Source: Aricia agestis
Taxonomy: Eukaryota > Arthropoda > Insecta > Lepidoptera > Lycaenidae
Length of the DNA: 64,000 bases
Reading direction: 5' to 3'
NCBI RefSeq assembly: GCF_905147365.1
Contig: NC_056408.1
Location: forward strand, 13,206,001 to 13,270,000
A program made the translations under genes and the position numbers. Below the pieces are notes generated by a model, which saw only the letters and a program-made list of their open reading frames with translations, had not been told where the DNA came from and did no database searches. Below, in pieces: positions 57,503 to 64,000 of this stretch (within the stretch, counting starts at the first letter, position 1; each line of letters opens with the position of its first letter).

Positions 57503-59892
57503 CTGGGTTGCACCAGAGGCGTGGTTAAAGTTAAATTTATGGTTATAGTTAAGGTAAATTTAACAAAACATTATGGTTAAGTATAGTTAAGGCTAACTTT
57601 AACTTTATCATTCTTCTTCTTCCTTTAAAAATGGCCGACTCGGTGAATTGCCAATGTCAGAGTGGCTCGAAAGACTTTGCTCTAATGTAGTGAAGGTCTG
57701 GTGAAGTACCTAACAAGTGTACGGTTACAAAACATAATTGCATAATTACAGGAGTTGATGGACCTAAAACAAACACAAACACTAATGTTAGTAGAGACAT
57801 CACAATCTAATATTGTTATCACGAATATATGTACACAAAATTTCAATAAAAGGAGTTTTTACATAAGATAAAACCGATTTAAAATTTATAGGGCGAGGAA
57901 TGGAATTGGGAAGACAGTCATATAAGGACGATTGGTTTCTAGGGCAAGAAAAGAAGATGTGATCTAAGGTACCCTCATCTAGACCACACTCACAGAGAGA
58001 ATGATCCTTGACCGTAATTTTAGCAAGGAACACTGGTGAGCAGTAATGACCAAGTCTAACACGGCAGATTGTCGAGCATATTGGTTTGCTACACTGTGAA
58101 TATCTAAAGAACCAAGGTCTTACTGGTACACTACTTTGAATATCATGGTAGTGCTTGCCTTTGATGGTACTTGAGCCGTCCCATAGTGTATTCCATTTGC
58201 TAGAAAGTTGAGATTTTGCAAGTGGAATTAAGTCCTGACAATAGAGTTGGTATTGACTGAGTCCACCTGATGTTATGGCGGCTTTAGCATATGCATCCAC
58301 ACTCTCATTACCAGTAATTCCACTGTGGCCAGGTATCCATGCTAACACAACATGTATACTGCGGACACGGCACCTAAGGAGTAGCCGTCTTATTTTAAAT
58401 ATTAAAGGAAATCTAGACTTACAGCGGAACAGGTTAGCAGATATACCCTGCAAAACGCTCCTGGAGTCCGAGAGTATAAGCGATTTATTTAGATCATGAG
58501 ACTCAATAAATGAGATGGCCTCATATATAGCTAGGGCCTCCCCTGTAAATACAGAGGAGTTCGGAGGCAATTTAAAATCACATTCACTCTCGGAATCCAG
58601 ACAGCTGCACCCACACAACCATCCACCGAAAGTCTAGATGCATCTGTAAAGATAAGCTTCCAATCCCTATAGTGCTCATGTATAATCTGATTAAATTGAG
58701 TATTTGCTAGAAGGGAACCTTTATCAATAGGGAAATTAAGGATGATGTTGGGAGTGAATGTCAGTGCTTCGTAAGGGGTGGAAAATAGAGGGTTGAGTCT
58801 GCACTGGACAATAGGACAAGGAAGTTGGGTTAACTTATGGTAACTGATCAGGAGACAAGGGAGATCTTTATGCCGCCAATAAGCAGATGTTGACGTCAAT
58901 TGGGATAATTTATAAAGTTTGCCTAATAGTGGATGAGAGGAGTTCTGAAATGCCTTAAATAAAAACCTATCTGAAAGATACTGCCTCCGGAAGTTGAGAG
59001 GTGGATCGACACATTCAACCTGTAGGGCATTGATTGGGGAAGATTTCATTGCCCCAAGTATGATCCTCAGAGATTTTGCCTGAATTTTGTCCAGATTTTT
59101 TCAAGGAACCTTGTGACAGGGTTCCAATAAAAATGATCCATAATCTATATGGCTGCGGATAAGAGCATTGTAAAGTAATTTTTGGGTATATGGGTGAAAA
59201 CCCCACCATACACCGCTGACAGATCGTAAAACATTGATATTTTTCTCGCATTTTTTGATAATATGGTTAAATTGGTAAGCTCCAGTCAACCTAGAATCGA
59301 GGTATACTCCCAAAAATTTAACGCTTTCCCTAACTGGGAAAACTTGTTCGTTAACTTGAATATTGACTGAAGGCGTTATTTTGGACCGAGAAAAAACTAC
59401 AACGGAACTTTTCTGAATCGAGATACTCGGACCATGTCTGTCCATCCACTCCATAAGCTAAATAATCTAATTGCAGTGTTGAGGCGTTCAGAGCATTCTA
59501 AAATATCCTTAGAGGCAATGTACACTGTCAGATCATCGGCATACTGAGAGACCTCACAAAAACTAATAACGGAAACTTTATCCTTAACTTTGCCCGGAGA
59601 AATTGACAGATGACAGCTGATCCAACAAGGTTATAAATGCGCGTGGGCGGGGGCGCTGCTGGTAAGGGAGAACTGTCAAAAATGGCGGTTTTTGTATGAT
59701 GACAGCGTTAGTTCCTTTTTTCGCCACATGCATTTAAAACCTTGTCGAGCTCTATGGTTATGGTTAAATATGGCGACTTGATGGCGTCCATTTTTAGCTT
59801 TAACCAAAGATTTGACATTTTGCATTGTAGTTAAAGTTAAAAATAAAGTTAAATTTACAGTTAAAGTTAAAGTAAGCTGGTGCAACCCAGTC
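57503..59892. mobile_element. composite MITE (GGGTTGCACC type) split by a LINE
   Basis: The left part 57503-57609 and right part 59574-59892 form one element with ends CTGGGTTGCACCA / TGGTGCAACCCAG. The inner CGACAA-type MITE is in the right part (59620-59750). The middle is the LINE at 57610-59573. Confidence 0.78.
57610..59573 (-). pseudogene. 5'-truncated LINE, RT end plus RNase H, frameshifted
   Basis: The minus strand starts inside the reverse transcriptase just before the catalytic box (SQYADDLTVYIAS, about 59545-59505). It continues with the thumb region (KFLGVYLDSRLTGAYQFNHI, NALIRSHIDYGSFLL) and an RNase H domain: FTDAS, GEALAIYEAI, LILSDSRSVLQGI, WIPGHSGITGNESVDAYAKA. It ends with a C-terminal CECGLDEGTLDHIFFSCP zinc-knuckle-like motif. 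Frames break near 59450, 59130 and 58590. AACTTTATC occurs on both sides (57601-57609 and 59574-59582) as target duplication, and the 3' end is a GAA-rich tail. I/Jockey-type by domain order. Confidence 0.87.
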
Positions 59893-60334
59893 AGTTAGGT
59901 ATAATATAATATTGTAAGGATCATTTTATTAGTATAACATTTGGATTATAAACTTATAGAAATGGACTTAGTTTATACTTTTTGAATTTAATTTCTCGCC
60001 AGAAAGAGAGAAAGCCATCGTGCGGCCTGCCGTCTCCGATTAAAAACCATTGGCCCTGGTATTTAGTATAGGGAAAGCTTTCACTATTTTTTTAAGTCTA
60101 TTATAATAATAGATACGATAATATTATGTTCATGTTATAACATAACTTAATTTTGTACTTTTTTCATATCATGAAAGTATTAGTGACATATAATTATAAG
60201 TATTTACTTACTTATCTTTGAAAAATGGATCGCATAAAAATATCATCTATCTATTCCATCGGGCTTTAAAATCTTCGGACCCAGTTATTTCCAGTGTGTG
60301 GTCGAAATAACGACAAGGTAAATATAAAAAAAAT

Positions 60335-60830
60335 CGGCCAAGTGCGAGTCGGACTCGCGCACGAAGTGCTCCGTACTGTTATAGAGCAAACATAGACCAA
60401 AAATTGTGTTTTTGTATGGGAGCCCCCCTTATTTTTTTTTATTTGATTTTAATTATATTATTCTTAAACATTCAAAAATATTATTCTTAAACATTGAAGT
60501 AGACATATTATAATTAAGGCCTTTGTGAAAATATCAAGTGCCTACCTTTTGCCATTATTAATATCGAGCAAAAATGCCAAAAAAATCACATTTATTGTAT
60601 GGGAGCCCCCTTTAAATATTAATTTTATTTTATTTTTAGTATTTGTTGTTATAGCGGCAACAGATATACACAATCTGTGAAAATTTCAGAACTCTAGCTA
60701 TAGCTGTTCTTGAGATACAGCCTGGAGACAGACAGACCGATGTCTGTGTGTCTGAGACAGACAGACATCGAAGTCTCATGAATAGTGTCCCGTTTTCACC
60801 CTTTGGGTACGGAACCCTAAAAATACCTTT
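60335..60830 (+). repeat. lepidopteran SINE/LINE-like repeat, longest copy
   Basis: From TCGGCCAAGTGCGAGTCGGA to ACCCTTTGGGTACGGAACCC. The internal GTATGGGAGCCCCC occurs twice. Partial copies at 13.5, 32.5 and 47.9 kb. Confidence 0.75.
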
Positions 60831-62163
60831 ATCTCAGGCAGTACTATCTTTGCTTCAACCTTGGGCATTTTCAAAAAAATGTGTACCCCTGGTTTTTACC
60901 TTGTCCCTTGACTTCGCTACAGATTATTTGTAAAAAATTACATAACTAACATTTTGTAATTTTAATGTAGGAGCATAAACAAGTTTTCTTTTATTAAAAT
61001 ACATTCACGTTTGTATAAAATTTTATTTAGTATGAGATTTATAAGGGTTTTAAGTACCGAAACCTATTAAATTCACCTGTCCCCTTCCCAGAAGTTGTAA
61101 CAAAATCTTTAATAACTATTTTTTTTCTTAAAGTAAGTTGCTTAAAAAACATATTTTAGATTCCTAAATATTTAATGTATCAATTAAATGTCTTGTTATT
61201 GAAAAATCTAACATAATTTATCTACAAATTAATTAAAATTATAATCATGAAAAAACAACCCGACCGGAATGTTCTGTTTAGTGACCGTTTTTTTTTTAGT
61301 TTTATAAATATACTACAAAAATATTTTCGGCACTAAATGATAGCACTATATTTCATTGTACATCGAGAAACTCCAATTTGAATTTAGTAGTTAAAAATCT
61401 GCTACAAGACGCGGACGCAGGTTGGACGGTTCTTCAGGAACGGTTTATTTGTTCAGATAAGTGACCATATTTTGTAAGCATTATTATACTTTCTCCAACT
61501 GTTTTTACTGTTGACACGTTGCAAAATTAGCTTAGTATTTAGTATAAAAAATGAAACTGTGATAACCATTATCGGTTATTTACAAAAAAGTTTAATTAAG
61601 TAAAAAAAAATCATATTAAGTGCACACTACACGGCTGTTTTGGGTATTTTGATTTAAGGGGTACCAGGGTTTTAAAAAGCTTTTGACACCAATTTTGTTG
61701 ACACCGCGCGCTATAAACTGAAGTCCACGCGGACGAAGTCGCGGGCAACAGCTAGTAAATAATAAAAACCAAATTTGAACTACATTTTAATTTTAAAATG
61801 AGAAAAAAAGGAAAATTACATCTCGCTATTTGACTATCGTAAATAAATAAATAATATAATAATGATAACGGGACTCAGTATAAGTATCTCCATACCAAAT
61901 TTCATCAAAATCGTTTCAGTGGTTTGGGCGTGAAGAGGTTACAGACAGACAGACTTTCGTATTTATAATATTATTATGTAGTGTAAAACTCTCATCATCC
62001 ATGCTAATATTGTTAATTGGAGGATACAGGGGTCCGTCTGTTATCTCCTCAGGTCCAAACTGCTGAATATAACATAATTTGGAGTTATTATACTTTTTTG
62101 TTCATATGCTTACATTTTTTGTCAATCGTAGTGATTTATTTGGACAGAAATATCGCATTGATT

Positions 62164-62290
62164 TGCTCGCTTTGGTGATCATTTACTGTATTTGGTGAGC
62201 ATTTACTATATTTGGTGATCATATACTATACTTGGTGATCATTTACTATATTTATTATTTAGTGATCATTTACTATATTTGGCGTTCGAT
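62164..62290. repeat. imperfect tandem repeat of TTTGGTGATCATTTACTATA
   Basis: About five copies of a 20- to 22-base unit with small variations; TGATCA is retained in most. Confidence 0.75.
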
Positions 62291-62938
62291 TACAATTTGG
62301 AGTGTAGCCGTGACTAAAATAGCTGGTAGTATTGCAATTTTAGACTTTCTTTTTTTGGTGGTAAGTATCTTTTTTTGGTAAACAAGTTTAGGGTATCAGA
62401 GCATTTTTTGGTGGTCATTATATTTGTTCCCGTCACTAATTCAAAAACCCTCATCCGCCCATGTAGGTCACAAAAACTTGGAGCTCAGACGCGGATTGTA
62501 TCTTATAATAAATTTGTATATTAAAATCTCAATAACTACTGAACCGATTTTGGAAACTTGCAGTATTCCCTGAGTTGAACAATACCTAGTACAACAAAAA
62601 AAGAATCACTTAAATCAGACTTGTAGTTCCGGAGATATGCACAAACATAAAAACATACATACACTTTTGAAATTTGGCACATTTGCTCAATAGCTGATAT
62701 AGATTAACATAATATACAATTATTTTTTAACAAACAATTTAAACCGTACAAAAAATATCAGCAGAATTGGCGGTCTCACCCACATTATATTAGGTATTAC
62801 GAAATTTATATTTTATAATTTTGCTTGTAGCAGTTAAATATTTTAATGTAGTTTTTTTTTGCCTTTTATTATGTAATAAAAAGTAGTTAGAAATTTATAT
62901 ATTCTTTTATTTTATTAAATTACAAATTCGCATTACAG

Positions 62939-63222
62939 ATTATGTATTTATTGAAGGACGAAATAAGCATATGCAACTAATTCTTGGTGGTTATCCCTTT
63001 AACCAGACGGCCATGCGATACTGGTACTGCTCGAAACGCCTAAAGGGCTGCAAAGCAAAACTCAAACTCTCCGAAGACTTTAAAATAGGTTTTGCCTATA
63101 CTAATCACAACCATCTACCCACATACAGATTTGACAAGGTAACGGGGGAATATGTCAAAATAAAAGACAATAGCTTTGTCCACACTGTGCCTTTTTCTGT
63201 TCGTCAAGGGCATGCGTTATAG
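62939..63222 (+). CDS. mod(mdg4): FLYWCH zinc-finger terminal exon, plus strand 4, MITE-derived C-terminus
   Basis: The acceptor TTCGCATTACAG ends at 62938. It reads AT-TAT-GTA-TTT, IEGRNKHMQLILGGYPFNQT, RYWYCSKRLKGCKAKLKL, H-N-H and the usual GEYVKI. The frame then continues through KDNSFVHTVPFSVRQGHAL to a stop at 63222. The last 16 codons (from 63171) are inside a TAGCTTTGTCCACA MITE. The finger itself is intact. Isolated from the other plus-strand copies by about 5.7 kb of TE sequence. Confidence 0.84.
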
Positions 63223-63407
63223 CGCAGTCAACAGCGAACGTGAGGCATGCCCGCGACGCATGCCCTCTGACCGTATCCAAAAAACAAAAATAACAATGTT
63301 GGCTTGCGTTCGTTGACGGATTCAATTATTGAATGCGTCAAAACGAAAGTTGAATGAAAGAAGACGACGAAAATTGAAGACGAAAGCGCATAGTGTAGAC
63401 ATAGCTA
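63171..63407. mobile_element. MITE, TAGCTTTGTCCACA family, in a coding exon
   Basis: TAGCTTTGTCCACACTGTGC at the left and an eroded GTGTAGACATAGCTA at the right. Same family as 17206-17376, with shared GGCATGCCC and CAGCGAACGTGAGGC phrases. Confidence 0.75.
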
Positions 63408-63531
63408 TTAAACCGCATGTTATCGTATCCAGTCTTAACATTAAGTCGCCAGTAGTGCAGCAGGCGCGCGACTGGCGACTTAATGTGAAGGCGTCCTTAA
63501 ACTATTCATGGCACCGAATGTCACCATCCAA

Positions 63532-63602
63532 TAGCTTTGTCCACATTGTGCCTCACGTTCGCTGTTGACAGCGCATGGCATGCACAATGTGGACAAAGCT
63601 AT
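63532..63602. mobile_element. 71-bp member of the TAGCTTTGTCCACA family
   Basis: TAGCTTTGTCCACATTGTGC ... GCACAATGTGGACAAAGCTA, nearly all fold-back. Confidence 0.82.
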
Positions 63603-64000
63603 TAGGTAGCACCAATATTGCGTACCAGTTACCACGTTGTGAGTCGCCAAAATCAGTGCCAAAACTACATTAAATGTCAAAATTCGTGGTAAGCTATGGT
63701 AAGGACCTCTGCATTAGTTTGTTATTGCTCATGCGAAGTTACATTAATTCTGTCATAGCTCATAAGTTATAACCCATATTTTCTAAGTAAGTAAATATTA
63801 ATATTTATAATAACTCGGTACATTTTAATCGAATAAGTAGGACATATTTAAATATTATATGCTTTACTAAAAAAGGTGTATTGTGTAGTGTGTACTCATA
63901 TATTATTATAGTTTAATTAAAACGGGCGACTTTCGTTTAAATAATCCTTTTCATTAAGGCAATGCAAATATTGGATAAGTACAAAGAAAGGTGCTGCCTT
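63603..64000. other. AT-rich end of window
   Basis: I see no gene or element here. Confidence 0.5.

Larger units (their letters stand above)
59893..62938. other. repeat-rich non-coding stretch
   Basis: 60335-60830 is the CCAAGTGCGAGTCGGACTC repeat. 61690-61756 is a Helitron 3' end (CGCGGACGAAGTCGCGGGC ... GCTAG|T). 62164-62290 repeats TTTGGTGATCATTTACTATA about five times. No gene supported. Confidence 0.6.

Overview
The window is eukaryotic, AT-rich and almost certainly from a moth or butterfly. The evidence is the very high density of small TIR elements, Helitron-type termini (a GCGGGCGAAGCCGC hairpin followed by CTAG), LINE 3' ends reading CGTTTGCCCCCTTA followed by A-runs, and the SINE/LINE-like sequence with CCAAGTGCGAGTCGGACT. 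There are no operons, CRISPR arrays or recognisable RNA genes.

The coding content is dominated by one thing: an array of short terminal exons, each encoding one FLYWCH-type zinc finger. Each has the order R-G-K-x-L-L-x-x-x-G-Y-T-F, an aromatic-x-C-S, a second Cys, then H-x-H. I find 22 intact copies. Eighteen are on the minus strand (2.0 to 46.8 kb) and four on the plus strand (55.8 to 63.2 kb). There are two broken copies (37.1-37.3 and 41.2-41.5 kb) and three relics. Every intact copy opens directly after a 3' splice site (usually TTTCAG or TTGCAG) in the same reading phase: two bases, then codons. Each ends in its own stop and none has a convincing start codon. This is the architecture of the variable 3' exons of mod(mdg4), the BTB chromatin/insulator gene whose isoform-specific FLYWCH ends are trans-spliced in Drosophila. 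The shared BTB exons are not in the window. If there is a single common 5' region, exons on both strands can be used only by trans-splicing.

Layout: 0-0.55 kb, a partial minus-strand Psq/CENP-B-type HTH gene running off the left edge. 2-9.2 kb, six FLYWCH exons among nested TEs (a hAT-like element inside a LINE at 5.7-7.8 kb). 10.7-13.2 kb, a frameshifted DUF7869-like gene and a small terminal exon, both with phase-1 acceptors. 13.2-16.2 kb, repeats. 16.2-21.7 kb, a tandem segmental duplication carrying two FLYWCH exons. 21.7-26.6 kb, a TE block (MITEs and a dead Tc1-like element). 26.7-29.3 kb, three FLYWCH exons and an (AT)n tract. 29.3-34.1 kb, repeats and a piggyBac fragment. 34.4-47 kb, the densest exon cluster, including a 2.7-kb tandem duplication with non-FLYWCH basic exons and visible exon death. 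47-55.7 kb, mostly non-coding, with one possible small gene exon. 55.8-57.3 kb, three plus-strand FLYWCH exons. 57.5-59.9 kb, a LINE inserted into a MITE. 62.9-63.2 kb, a fourth plus-strand exon whose C-terminus is derived from a MITE.

Taken together the locus looks like a birth-and-death cassette array. Zinc-finger ends are duplicated, diverge into subfamilies, die by frameshift or splice-site loss, and appear to recruit unrelated coding ends with a compatible splice phase.
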